Source of the DNA: Streptomyces sp. CBMA152 | GTDB lineage: Bacteria > Actinomycetota > Actinomycetes > Streptomycetales > Streptomycetaceae | Assembly (NCBI RefSeq): GCF_014596475.1 | Contig: NZ_MECJ01000029.1 | Coordinates: forward strand, 620,001-684,000 | Reading direction: 5' to 3' | DNA length: 64,000 nt | Shown: piece by piece, positions 15,750-25,502 of the stretch | How the letters are laid out: each line of letters opens with the position of its first letter | How positions within the stretch are numbered: the stretch's first letter is position 1 | Position numbers and translations under genes: made by a program | The notes under the pieces: generated by a model | Told to the model about the DNA's origin: nothing | What the model saw: only the letters and a program-made list of their open reading frames with translations | Database searches by the model: none

Positions 15750-16889
15750 TCAGGAGGTCGCCGCGATCGCCTTCGCGATCTTGCGCGCGTCGATGCCCAG
15801 CTCGCGGAGCATCCCGCTGATGGGGTTGGTGAACCCGGTGAAGTGCAGGCCGGGGGCGTCGGGGGCGGTGCGGCGGCCGTGGACGGTGGGCAGGCCGCGC
15901 CCGTCGAGTACGCCGAGGTGGCCGACCAGGCCCTCCAGGGCGCGGTGGTACCCGGTGGCCGCGACGACGACCTCGGGGGAGAGGACGCTGCCGTCGGCGA
16001 GGACGGCCTTGGCGCCCTCGAACGAATCGAGCGCCGCCACCGGCTCCACCCGCCCGCTCTGCACGGCGGCGATCAGGCCGACGTCCTGCACGGGGATCGC
16101 GCCTTCACGTACGCGCGCGTAGAGGCCGCTCGTGGGCCGGGGCAGCCCCTTCTCCGACAGGTCGGGCACCGAGAGACGGCACACCGCGTCGGCCGCCCGG
16201 TCCACCAGCGGCACCGGCAGCCGCCGCACCAGGATGCCGGACGCCTGGGCGGGCCAGCCCGCCGTGGTGCGGCGCAGGATGTGCGGCGCGGTCCGCACCG
16301 CGAGCCGCACCCGCCCGGCCCCGCCCTCGACCAGGTCGACCGCGATCTCGGCGCCGGTGTTGCCGCTCCCGACGACGAGTACGTCCTTGCCCGCGTACGG
16401 GGCCGGTTCGCGGTAGTGGCCGGCGTGCAGCAGCTCACCGGTGTACGCGTCGGCGCCGGGCCACTCGGGGACGTATGGCGTGTGGTTGTACCCGGTCGCC
16501 ACCACGACCGCCCGCCCGGTCAGCCGCCGCCCGCCGGTGGCGTGCAGCAGCCAGTCACCGTCGGTCCGCTCGATACGGGACACCTCCACCCCGGTGACGG
16601 TCTCCAGCTCGTGCACGCGCGCGTACGTCTCCAGATAACGCACCAGGTCGTCCCGAGACACCCAGCGCCCGAACGACCGCGGCATCTTCAACCCCGGCAG
16701 CGCGGACAGCCGTCGGGTGGTGTGCAGGTGGAGTCGGTCGTAGTGGCGGCGCCAGGAGGCCCCGAGGGTGTCGGACTTCTCCAGGACGACGGCCCGTATG
16801 CCCCGCCCGCGCAGTGCGGCGGCGACGGCGAGCCCGCCCGGGCCGCCCCCGATGACGTACACAGGACGAGTGGGGTCGTTGGTGGACAT
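15750..16889 (-). CDS. FMO-like flavoprotein monooxygenase (FAD/NAD(P)-binding)
   Basis: 379 residues. An FAD-binding GGGPGG motif is at 14-19 and a second NAD(P) motif GSGNTG at 174-179. Between them YTGELLHAGHY (149-159) fits the flavin-monooxygenase fingerprint FxGxxxHxxx[YF] with Tyr in place of the first Phe; ATGYNHTPYVP is the usual linker. It should be a class B monooxygenase that oxygenates a ketone, amine or sulfur atom using NADPH. ATG 16889 is preferred over an upstream TTG. It is divergent from the DoxX-like/DUF35 unit across operator 5, so it may be co-regulated. A Baeyer-Villiger role in ring or side-chain cleavage is possible but unproven. Confidence 0.85.
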   Translation of the reverse strand: MSTNDPTRPVYVIGGGPGGLAVAAALRGRGIRAVVLEKSDTLGASWRRHYDRLHLHTTRRLSALPGLKMPRSFGRWVSRDDLVRYLETYARVHELETVTGVEVSRIERTDGDWLLHATGGRRLTGRAVVVATGYNHTPYVPEWPGADAYTGELLHAGHYREPAPYAGKDVLVVGSGNTGAEIAVDLVEGGAGRVRLAVRTAPHILRRTTAGWPAQASGILVRRLPVPLVDRAADAVCRLSVPDLSEKGLPRPTSGLYARVREGAIPVQDVGLIAAVQSGRVEPVAALDSFEGAKAVLADGSVLSPEVVVAATGYHRALEGLVGHLGVLDGRGLPTVHGRRTAPDAPGLHFTGFTNPISGMLRELGIDARKIAKAIAATS

Positions 16890-17075
16890 GACAGCTGAGC
16901 GTAATGGCGCAGCTACTTGATGGGTCTCGGTCAAGATCTGAATCGGTTACGAATCGATCACGCTCCGCAGTCCATCGTGGTCGGACGGTGGGAGGGTGGT
17001 GGCCGGATGGTGCGCGTGGGCCGCGAAGCGCGGTCGATGCGCGCACTCTTGCGCGAGCCGTCGGTGTCCGCTGAA

Positions 17076-17090
17076 CTGACGTACCGTCAG
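17076..17090. promoter_or_regulatory. Operator site 5 (CTGACGTACCGTCAG)
   Basis: A perfect dyad in the 303-base gap between the divergent monooxygenase gene (start 16889) and the DoxX-like/DUF35 unit. Nothing else recognisable is in this gap. Confidence 0.8.
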
Positions 17091-17192
17091 AATCGGGGGG
17101 AGGGGACCGCGGATGGACTCGATCTGGCTCACCGGTGCCGGGAGGCGGTCCGCAGCGGTTTCACGACGGTGGTGCAACCGCGCCCGCGCACG

Positions 17193-17429
17193 ATGGCGTA
17201 TGTGGTGGTGTACGCGGAACTGGCCCTGGGTGTGGGGTCGGTGGTCGGCCTGCCGACCCCGATCGCTCTCATCGGTGCCCTCCTCCTCAACCACCTCCAC
17301 CCAATCCTCATGATCCACGACTGGGCCGAGCAGGGTCGGAACGCGATGATGGCTCTGATCTCCCTGGTCGCCCTCATCGCGATGTCGTGGCAGACCTGGT
17401 CTCTAGACCACACGATCGGACTCTTCTGA
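17193..17429 (+). CDS. DoxX-like small membrane protein (start uncertain, possibly N-truncated)
   Basis: 78 residues from ATG 17193 with two or three hydrophobic segments. YAELALGVGSVVGLPTPIAL and WAEQGRNAMMALISLVAL resemble the middle and last helices of DoxX-family proteins. Family similarity seems to extend upstream to about 17130 (REAVRSGFTTVVQPRPR), where only CTG is available as a start in frame, and tandem GTG codons at 17169/17172 are other options. Either an unusual start is used or the first helix has been lost. The stop overlaps the ATG of the DUF35 gene (TGATG), which argues for translation. Its role in the pathway is unknown. Confidence 0.55.
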   Translation: MAYVVVYAELALGVGSVVGLPTPIALIGALLLNHLHPILMIHDWAEQGRNAMMALISLVALIAMSWQTWSLDHTIGLF

Positions 17430-17851
17430 TGCCCATGCCGATGATCCCGTTCCCCGACGCGAGCGTGCCCGAGACCGACGCCTTCACGCGCGCGTACTGG
17501 GACGCGGCGGCCGCCGGCCGCCTGCTGATCCGCCGCTGCGCGACGTGCAAGCGGGCGCACCACTACCCCCGCGAGTTCTGCCCCCACTGCTGGAGCGAGG
17601 ACGTCACCTGGGAGCTGGCGAGCGGCCGAGCCACGCTGTACACCTGGTCGGTCGTCCACCGCAACGACCTCCCTCCCTTCGACGCCCGGGTCCCGTACAC
17701 AGCAGCGGTGGTCGACCTGGCGGAGGGCCCGCGCATGATGACGGAGGTGGTGGGCTGCGGGGAGTCGGAACTGAGGGTGGGGATGGAGCTGCGGGTGGAG
17801 TTCCGGGGGGTGGGGGAGGGGCTGGCGGTGCCGGTGTTCAGGGCAACCTAG
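17429..17851 (+). CDS. DUF35 / Zn-ribbon OB-fold protein (aldolase partner), first copy
   Basis: 140 residues. The N-terminal rubredoxin-like zinc ribbon CATCKRAHHYPREFCPHC shows the C-x2-C-x10-C-x2-C ligands. The OB fold follows (RATLYTWSVVHR, PYTAAVVDLAEG). In steroid side-chain catabolism, DUF35 domains such as that of ChsH2 form a complex with a thiolase-like Ltp2 protein and are needed for retro-aldol cleavage of the C-C bond. A thiolase-like gene lies 178 bases downstream but on the opposite strand, separated by repeats. The start overlaps the DoxX-like stop. The partner assignment is an inference from proximity and shared operators. Confidence 0.85.
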   Translation: MPMPMIPFPDASVPETDAFTRAYWDAAAAGRLLIRRCATCKRAHHYPREFCPHCWSEDVTWELASGRATLYTWSVVHRNDLPPFDARVPYTAAVVDLAEGPRMMTEVVGCGESELRVGMELRVEFRGVGEGLAVPVFRAT

Positions 17852-17878
17852 ACATGCGCAGGTGGTGGGCGCCCCTAT

Positions 17879-18004
17879 AGGGGCGCGGGGAACTGCGCGA
17901 CAAGCCCAGCACGGTCCGCAGACAAACGAGGGCACCCCGCTCAGGGTGGCTGTGGAGACCCATTGCGGTCCCGGTCACCTACAGGGGCGCGGGGAACTGC
18001 GCGA
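17879..18004. repeat. Two direct copies of the palindromic-repeat inner arm
   Basis: Arms at 17879-17900 and 17983-18004, both reading AGGGGCGCGGGGAACTGCGC plus two bases, lie 104 bases apart in the same orientation. Each is followed by a related flank ending in GGTCCGCAG. They occupy the convergent gap between the DUF35 gene and the thiolase-like gene. Confidence 0.8.
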
Positions 18005-18029
18005 CCAGCCCCCACGGTCCGCAGTCGAA

Positions 18030-19196
18030 TCACCGCCCAAGAACAACCGTCCCCGACGAGCAGAACCACCCCCCCGTCCCCGACGCAACAGCTAGTTCCG
18101 GAAGGCGGCCAGCCTTCAAGACCTGCCCCGCACCCCCCTCCCCCCGCAACTGCGTAACCGCCTCCACGATCAGGAACAACCCCCGCATCCCGGGATGACA
18201 CGCGGACAACCCCCCACCATCCGTGTTGACCGGCAACGCCCCGTCCCGAAGCAACCGCCCCTTCTCCACAAACGCCCCACCCTCCCCCTTCCCGCAGAAC
18301 CCGAGGTCCTCAAGGGTGACGAGCGTCATGTACGTAAAGGCGTCGTAGATCTCGGCGATATCGACATCACTGGCCCGAACTCCCGCTCGCTCAAAGGCAA
18401 TACGCCCCGACACGGCAGCCGGGGACACAGTGAAGTCGTCCCACTCCGACATCGTCGTATGAGACATGGCCATCCCCGACCCCAGCACCCACACAGGGGA
18501 CTTCGCGCAATCCGCCACGTACTCCTCCGCCGCGAGCAACACCGCACACCCTCCGTCCGACCGCACACAGCAATGCAGCTTGGTGAACGGATCGGCGATC
18601 ACAGGCCCCGACAGCACGTCGTCGACCGTGATCGGGTCCCGGAACATCGCGTCCGGGTTGGCGCCCGCATTCGCCCGCGCCTGCACGGCGACCTCCGCCA
18701 ACTGCTCGACAGTGGTCCCGTATTGATGCATATGGCGCCGCGCGGCCATCGCGTACTTGGCGATCAGCGTGTGTCCGTACGACACCTCGAACTGCAGCGG
18801 CCCGCGCCCGCCGAACGACAGATTGGACGTACGCCGCCCGGCCTTGATGTCGGCCCGCGCAGTGGACCCGTACACCAGCAGGACGGCATTGGCATGCCCC
18901 AGGGCGATGGCATCGGCGGCGTGCGCGGCCATGACCTCCCAGGTCGCGCCGCCGACGCCGGTCGAGTCCAGCCAGGTGGGCCGCAGCCCCAGATACTCGG
19001 CGACCTCGACGGGCGCGAGCGTGCCCAGGCCCGCCGAGCCGAAGCCGTCGACGACGCTCCGGTCGAGTCCGGAGTCGGCGAGCGCCCGGCGGGCGGCCTG
19101 GGCGTGCAGGGCGTACGGGGTGAGGTCGTCCACGCGCCCGGTGTCGGAGAGGGCCACGCCGACGACGGCGACCTTGCGGGGGAGGGCTCCGGCCAT
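18030..19196 (-). CDS. Thiolase-like lipid-transfer protein (Ltp-type aldolase), first copy
   Basis: 388 residues of the SCP2-thiolase fold. Where biosynthetic thiolases carry the nucleophilic Cys, this protein reads GVGGATWEV, so it is not expected to be a true thiolase. YDAFTYMTLVTLEDLGFCG (about 273-291) contains the Tyr-rich motif found in Ltp2-type aldolases, and GGGLSACHPGMRG keeps the His-Pro of the fold. With the DUF35 protein at 17429 it probably forms an aldolase releasing a short acyl-CoA or ketone from a hydroxyacyl-CoA. ATG 19196 is four bases from operator 6. The reaction is inferred from the family, not shown. Confidence 0.85.
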   Translation of the reverse strand: MAGALPRKVAVVGVALSDTGRVDDLTPYALHAQAARRALADSGLDRSVVDGFGSAGLGTLAPVEVAEYLGLRPTWLDSTGVGGATWEVMAAHAADAIALGHANAVLLVYGSTARADIKAGRRTSNLSFGGRGPLQFEVSYGHTLIAKYAMAARRHMHQYGTTVEQLAEVAVQARANAGANPDAMFRDPITVDDVLSGPVIADPFTKLHCCVRSDGGCAVLLAAEEYVADCAKSPVWVLGSGMAMSHTTMSEWDDFTVSPAAVSGRIAFERAGVRASDVDIAEIYDAFTYMTLVTLEDLGFCGKGEGGAFVEKGRLLRDGALPVNTDGGGLSACHPGMRGLFLIVEAVTQLRGEGGAGQVLKAGRLPELAVASGTGGWFCSSGTVVLGR

Positions 19197-19200
19197 GAAT

Positions 19201-19215
19201 CTGACGGTACATCAG
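19201..19215. promoter_or_regulatory. Operator site 6 (CTGACGGTACATCAG)
   Basis: One mismatch from the consensus, directly abutting the start of the minus-strand thiolase-like gene. With site 7 it forms an inverted pair across the divergent promoter region. Confidence 0.75.
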
Positions 19216-19247
19216 ATGGTGCGCCCCCGGGGGTCGGGCGCAGGAAT

Positions 19248-19262
19248 CTGATGTACCGTCAG
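19248..19262. promoter_or_regulatory. Operator site 7 (CTGATGTACCGTCAG)
   Basis: The exact reverse complement of site 6. Its centre is 47 bases from that of site 6, and it is 76 bases upstream of the acyl-CoA dehydrogenase start at 19339. The mirror arrangement gives one operator per divergent gene. Confidence 0.75.
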
Positions 19263-19338
19263 ATCGATTCGCGGCCCCGCACCGAACCGGCCCCGCGCCG
19301 TGCGGAGCGGGGCCGCCTCCGGGAGGAGAGAAACCGCC

Positions 19339-20526
19339 ATGGACGTCGACTTCACCGACCCGCAGCGGGAAATCCGCCGCACCCTCCACGACCTGCTCGC
19401 CAAGCGCTGCGGCCCGGACGAGGTCAAGGCGGCCGTCCGCACGCCCCAAGGCCATGACACGGCCCTGTGGCACCGCCTCTCCACAGAGCTCGGGCTGCCG
19501 GGCCTCGCGGTGCCCGAGGAGTACGGCGGAGTCGGCTGCGGCCCCGCCGAACTCGCCCTCGCCTGCGAGGAGACCGGCCGCGCCCTGCTGCCCTCACCGC
19601 TCCTGGCAACCGCCGCCCTCGCCGCCCCCCTGCTCCTGGCCCTCGGGACCGAGCCGCAGAAACGTGCCCACCTGCCCGCGCTCGCCCGGGGCGAGCTCAC
19701 CGCCACCCTCGTCGTCCCCGGTGGAAGCCTCGCGCTCGCCCTCGGCCTGACCGGCGAGAACGCCGACGGCGCCTGGGCGGGCGGCGGCCGCGCCGGGGGC
19801 GTACAGGCGCGGCAGACCGAGGGACGCTGGCGGCTGTACGGCGAGGCCGACCAGGTCCTCGACGGCCACACCGCCGACCTCCTGATCGTTGCCGCCCACA
19901 CCGGCGGCTTCGCCCGCAGCCGCGCCCGCCTCTTCCTCGTACGAGGGGATGTCGCCGGGGTACGCCGGGTCCGCCGGACCGCCCTCGACGAGACCCGCAC
20001 ACAGGCCCGGCTGCAACTGAGGGATGCGGAAGCCGAGTTGCTGGGCTCGGAGGACGGGCCCGACCACCTCACCGCCCTCACCGACACCGGCCGCACCGCC
20101 GCCACCTGTCTCGCCGCCGAGGCCGTCGGCGCGGCTTCGCAGGCGCTGGAGCGGACCGTTGCCTACGTGAAGGAGCGCGAGCAGTTCGGGCGGCCCATCG
20201 GGTCCTTCCAAGCGGTCAAGCACCGCCTCGCCGACCGGTACGTACAGGTGCAGGCGGCGCGTTCGGCCGCGTACTACGCGACCTGGGACCCGTCCGCCGG
20301 CGGCCTCGCGCTCGCCCAGGCTGTGGAGGCGCTGCGGGCGACGGCGGCCGAGGCGATCCAGCTGCACGGCGGCATCGGCTTCACCTGGGAGCACGAGGCG
20401 CATCTGTACTTCAAGCGCGCGGCCTGCGACGAGCTGCTGTTCGGCCCGGTCCATCTGCTGCGCGCGCACGCGGCGGCCGCGGCGGGCCTGTTCACGGCGT
20501 CCACGCGCGCGAAGGCGGTCCTTTGA
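19339..20526 (+). CDS. Acyl-CoA dehydrogenase, beta-type subunit
   Basis: 395 residues. The N-terminal domain starts MDVDFTDPQREIRRTLHDLL; C-terminal motifs are EREQFGRPIGSFQAVKHRL and LHGGIGFTWEHEAHLYFKRA. Like the protein at 164, it ends without the IQR-containing terminal helix, the pattern of the non-catalytic or complementary subunit in heteromeric FadE enzymes. A GGGAGGAG site precedes ATG 19339. Its stop overlaps the next start (TGATG). A functional partner could be the full-length dehydrogenase at 4425; that pairing is a guess based on complementary features and shared operators. Confidence 0.86.
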   Translation: MDVDFTDPQREIRRTLHDLLAKRCGPDEVKAAVRTPQGHDTALWHRLSTELGLPGLAVPEEYGGVGCGPAELALACEETGRALLPSPLLATAALAAPLLLALGTEPQKRAHLPALARGELTATLVVPGGSLALALGLTGENADGAWAGGGRAGGVQARQTEGRWRLYGEADQVLDGHTADLLIVAAHTGGFARSRARLFLVRGDVAGVRRVRRTALDETRTQARLQLRDAEAELLGSEDGPDHLTALTDTGRTAATCLAAEAVGAASQALERTVAYVKEREQFGRPIGSFQAVKHRLADRYVQVQAARSAAYYATWDPSAGGLALAQAVEALRATAAEAIQLHGGIGFTWEHEAHLYFKRAACDELLFGPVHLLRAHAAAAAGLFTASTRAKAVL

Positions 20527-21065
20527 TGGCCCCGCCGTCCTCCGGCGTCGCCGCCCGCCTCATCCAGAAGGTCTCCGCCACGCGCGCGTTCGCGAAAATC
20601 GCGCCCCACTTCGTCCCGGCGATGGACCGCGCCGTCCACCGGCTCACCCGGGGCAGAGTACTGCCGAGCGCGCGCATGCTGCCCGGGGTCGTGCTCAGCG
20701 CGCGCGGCGCCAAGTCGGGTCTCGTGCGCACGACTCCGCTCGCCTGTATGCCGGAGGAGAGCGGGACCTGGCTGCTCGTCGGGTCCAACTTCGGGCGCCC
20801 GGGCCATCCGGCCTGGACCGCCAATCTGCTGGCCCACCCGGATGTCTCGATCAGCTGGAAGGGGCAGGACATCCCTGTGCGGGCGCGGCTCCTGGCGGGT
20901 GCGGAGCGGGCGGCCGCCTGGCGGGCCGTGCTGGCGTTCTGGCCGCCGTACGCCGCGTACCAGGCCCGCGTCGAGCGCGAGATCCGGCTCTTCAGACTTG
21001 TCGTGAGGGAGGCCGGGCAGGAGAACGCCGACGGGGTTCACCAAGGTGAACCACCGTCGGCGTGA
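20526..21065 (+). CDS. Deazaflavin (F420)-dependent nitroreductase-family protein
   Basis: 179 residues with the split beta-barrel of the Ddn/PF04075 family. GAKSGLVRTTPLACMPEESG and WLLVGSNFGRPGHPAWTANL are the conserved cofactor-binding strands. Members use reduced F420 to reduce quinones, enones or nitro compounds. The gene overlaps the upstream dehydrogenase stop by one base, so it belongs to the operator-7 unit. FO synthase at 50730 supports F420 supply. The last 13 codons coincide with a strong hairpin. The physiological substrate is unknown. Confidence 0.85.
   Translation: MAPPSSGVAARLIQKVSATRAFAKIAPHFVPAMDRAVHRLTRGRVLPSARMLPGVVLSARGAKSGLVRTTPLACMPEESGTWLLVGSNFGRPGHPAWTANLLAHPDVSISWKGQDIPVRARLLAGAERAAAWRAVLAFWPPYAAYQARVEREIRLFRLVVREAGQENADGVHQGEPPSA
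21026..21062 (+). terminator. Hairpin overlapping the 3' end of the nitroreductase-like gene
   Basis: CGCCGACGG (21026-21034) plus GGTTCACC (21035-21042) pair with GGTGAACC (21045-21052) and CCGTCGGCG (21054-21062). This gives a 17-bp stem with one bulged A and a two-base loop. It ends immediately before the TGA at 21063, so the terminator is part of the coding sequence. Confidence 0.7.
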
Positions 21066-21166
21066 CAGGACTTGGGGGCGCGATGCCCCCGGGGATCACC
21101 GCGCGGGCGTCGTCCACGCGCGCGTCACGGTGACCGCTGCTGCTCCTACCGCGGGTGCGGCCACGC

Positions 21167-21814
21167 CTACTTCGTAGGCTTCTTGCCGGTGATGCCCAGA
21201 TGCACGAGCAGCGCCAGGTTGGGCTTGAGCTCGGCCTGTTTGACGCCCCAGGTCTGGAAGCCCTTCTGGTGCGAGGCGACCGCCGCGAGCATCGCGACGA
21301 TGGAGCCCGCCATCGCCGCGGGGCTGACGTCCTTGTCGACCTTGCCCTTCGACTGGAGCTCCTTGACCGCGTCCGTAAGGGAGTTGTTCACGGAGTTGAG
21401 GATCTTCATGCGGATCTTGTAGAACCGCTTGTCGCCCTCGGCCGCGCCCAGGTCGACCACGCGGAGGATCGCGTCGTTCTTGCGCCAGAAGTCGAGGAAT
21501 CCCTCGACCAGTTCCTCCGCTGTCTGCCAGCCGGCCTTGCCGACCCAGGAGCGGCCCTCCACGAGGGAGGTCAACGCCGCGCCCTCCTTGGCCATTTCCT
21601 CCGCGATCTCCAGGACGGCGCCCTCGACGTCCGGGAAGTACTGGTAGAAGGTCGCGGGTGAAGTACCCGCCTTCCGGGCCACGTCGATGACTTTGACGTC
21701 CCGGTACGGCGAGGAGCTGAGCATCTCGCTGAGGCAGTCGAGCAGCTTCTGCCGCGTCGCCTGGCCGCGTCGGCCGGCCACGCGGCCGTCGACGGTGCGT
21801 ACTTGTCCTGTCAT
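21167..21814 (-). CDS. TetR-family transcriptional regulator (candidate regulator of the palindrome regulon)
   Basis: 215 residues. The N-terminal TetR helix-turn-helix is clear: TRQKLLDCLSEML, then VIDVARKAGTSPATFYQYFP (about 43-62). The C-terminal ligand domain is all-helical (EGFLDFWRKNDAILRVVDLG; NSVNNSLTDAVKELQSKGK). It is the only TetR-type gene in the window and lies next to the acyl-CoA dehydrogenase/nitroreductase unit, so it is a candidate to bind CTGACG-N3-CGTCAG. However, no copy of that dyad is visible in its own promoter region, so it may act without autoregulation, or the true regulator may be elsewhere. An acyl-CoA ligand would be typical for this kind of regulon. Confidence 0.82.
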   Translation of the reverse strand: MTGQVRTVDGRVAGRRGQATRQKLLDCLSEMLSSSPYRDVKVIDVARKAGTSPATFYQYFPDVEGAVLEIAEEMAKEGAALTSLVEGRSWVGKAGWQTAEELVEGFLDFWRKNDAILRVVDLGAAEGDKRFYKIRMKILNSVNNSLTDAVKELQSKGKVDKDVSPAAMAGSIVAMLAAVASHQKGFQTWGVKQAELKPNLALLVHLGITGKKPTK

Positions 21815-21935
21815 GCCGTCAGCTTACCGAGGGGTGATCGGAGCGCGATTCGGCCGACTGCAAATGGGGGCCGGGGGTTGACGGGGGCGTTGCTCGGGCC
21901 CCCGGTTCGAGAGGACGTCCGCCACTCGAATGGTG

Positions 21936-21969
21936 TTATCAACAGCCTGTGGACATGTTCTGTGGACAA
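21936..21969. promoter_or_regulatory. Cluster of three DnaA-box-like 9-mers
   Basis: TTATCAACA (21936-21944), TGTGGACAT (21948-21956) and TGTGGACAA (21961-21969) occur at 12-13 base steps. The third is the exact complement of TTGTCCACA, the preferred Streptomyces DnaA box; the other two each differ by one base from known variants. They lie in the 317-base divergent gap between the TetR and VOC genes, which shows no other recognisable content apart from GGGCGTAAGCGGC at 21984. Confidence 0.45.
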
Positions 21970-22131
21970 CCCGTGCGGGAAAAGGGCGTAAGCGGCTAAA
22001 GTGATCGGAAAGTAGATCGCTTGTTCGATTAATGCCGCTGCGGGGCAGGGGAGCGGCCGTTAACTTCACCGCGTAGAGGCACGGCGCACCAGGCAGCTGA
22101 AGCCGGGCCACCCCAGGAAGGAACCAGGCGC

Positions 22132-22920
22132 ATGGACGGATTTCCGGAAGGCGCGCCGTGCTGGGCCGATGTGACGCTGCCCGACCTCGCGGCGGGCAAG
22201 CGCTTCTACGGCGCGCTGATGGGCTGGACGTTCGACGACGACGCCGAGGAGCAGTACGGCTTCTACACGAACGCGTTCAGCGGCGACAAGCGCGTCGCCG
22301 CCCTCGTCCCCAAGCGCGACGGCCGCATGCCCACCGCCTGGGGCGTCTACTTCGCGACCCCCGACGCCAAGGCCCTCGCCGTCCGCATCAGAGCGGCGGG
22401 CGGCCAGCTGGTGACGGACCCGGTCGCGGTTCCTCCGTACGGGACGATGGCGGTGGCCGCCGACCCCGGCGGCGCGGTCTTCGGCCTCTGGCAGGCGGGC
22501 AGTCACACGGGCTTCGAGAAGATCGGCGAACCGGGCGCCTTCTGCTGGACCGAGGTCTACGCGCGCGAGCCGGAGGGGGCGGACGCGTTCTACGAGGCGG
22601 TCTTCGGCTTCGAGGGCCACGACCTCGAAGGGACGGACGGCGACTTCCGCACCTGGTCCCCGGCGGGCTCCGAGCCCGGCCCCGACACCGCCTTCGGCGG
22701 CCGCAGCCTGCTCGGCGACAGCTTCCCGGCGGAGATGCCCGACCACTTCCTCGTCTACTTCGCGGTGGGCGACTGCGACGCGAGCGCCGCGAAGTGCGTC
22801 AATCTGGGCGGCAGGATCATCGCCGACCCGTTCGACATTCCGTACGGGCGGATGGCCGTCGTCAGCGACGACCAGGGCGCGAGCTTCGCGATCCTCCAGC
22901 AGGACCGGCCCGTTCCGTAA
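22132..22920 (+). CDS. Two-domain VOC (glyoxalase/bleomycin-resistance fold) protein
   Basis: 262 residues made of two vicinal-oxygen-chelate modules, about 1-125 and 130-262. Each starts with a similar strand (GAPCWADVTLPDLAAGKRFY; GAFCWTEVYAREPEGADAFY) and ends with a PYGxMAVxxDxxGA-type segment (PYGTMAVAADPGGA; PYGRMAVVSDDQGA). It resembles the Cfp30B-like group common in actinomycetes, whose reaction is unsettled. AGGAAGGA precedes ATG 22132. It is divergent from the TetR gene and has no CTGACG operator, so a link to the catabolic regulon is not supported. Confidence 0.85.
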   Translation: MDGFPEGAPCWADVTLPDLAAGKRFYGALMGWTFDDDAEEQYGFYTNAFSGDKRVAALVPKRDGRMPTAWGVYFATPDAKALAVRIRAAGGQLVTDPVAVPPYGTMAVAADPGGAVFGLWQAGSHTGFEKIGEPGAFCWTEVYAREPEGADAFYEAVFGFEGHDLEGTDGDFRTWSPAGSEPGPDTAFGGRSLLGDSFPAEMPDHFLVYFAVGDCDASAAKCVNLGGRIIADPFDIPYGRMAVVSDDQGASFAILQQDRPVP

Positions 22921-22930
22921 GAGGTCGAAG

Positions 22931-22987
22931 GGTGTCCGGATCGAGGGGAGACATCCCGATCAGGGCACGGGTTGGCCACCGGACACC
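22931..22987 (+). terminator. Possible hairpin downstream of the VOC gene
   Basis: GGTGTCCGG (22931-22939) pairs with CCGGACACC (22979-22987) around a 39-base loop, starting 11 bases after the stop. This is weak evidence because of the long loop. Confidence 0.3.
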
Positions 22988-23089
22988 TCCGGCAGGAAGA
23001 ATCGGGGTGCCGCGTGAGACGCTGCACGGGGCCTTGTTGTGACGCGTTGATTTCTTTACTTAAGGCCCGTACGGGGAGGTGGCAGGCAA

Positions 23090-25435
<2,346 letters not shown>

Positions 25436-25474
25436 GGCCCTGGCTTCAACTCCCGTACACACAAAGGCGGTTCA

Positions 25475-25499
25475 GGCGGCCAATCTCTGTGCGGCCGCC
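25475..25499. terminator. Hairpin between convergent kinase and hydratase genes
   Basis: GGCGGCC (25475-25481) pairs with GGCCGCC (25493-25499), loop 11 bases, in the 67-base gap between two facing stops. Confidence 0.4.
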
Positions 25500-25502
25500 C
25501 GA

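Noticed and set aside
15722-15757. Two and a half copies of GTTCAGGAGCACG.
   Set aside because: Too short and partly within the 3' end of the monooxygenase gene; listed only as content of the gap.
2002-22001. GGGCGTAAGCGGC followed by AAAG or TAAAG at 2002 and 21984.
   Set aside because: Two copies only; the first overlaps a stop codon. It may be a shared promoter element, but evidence is insufficient.
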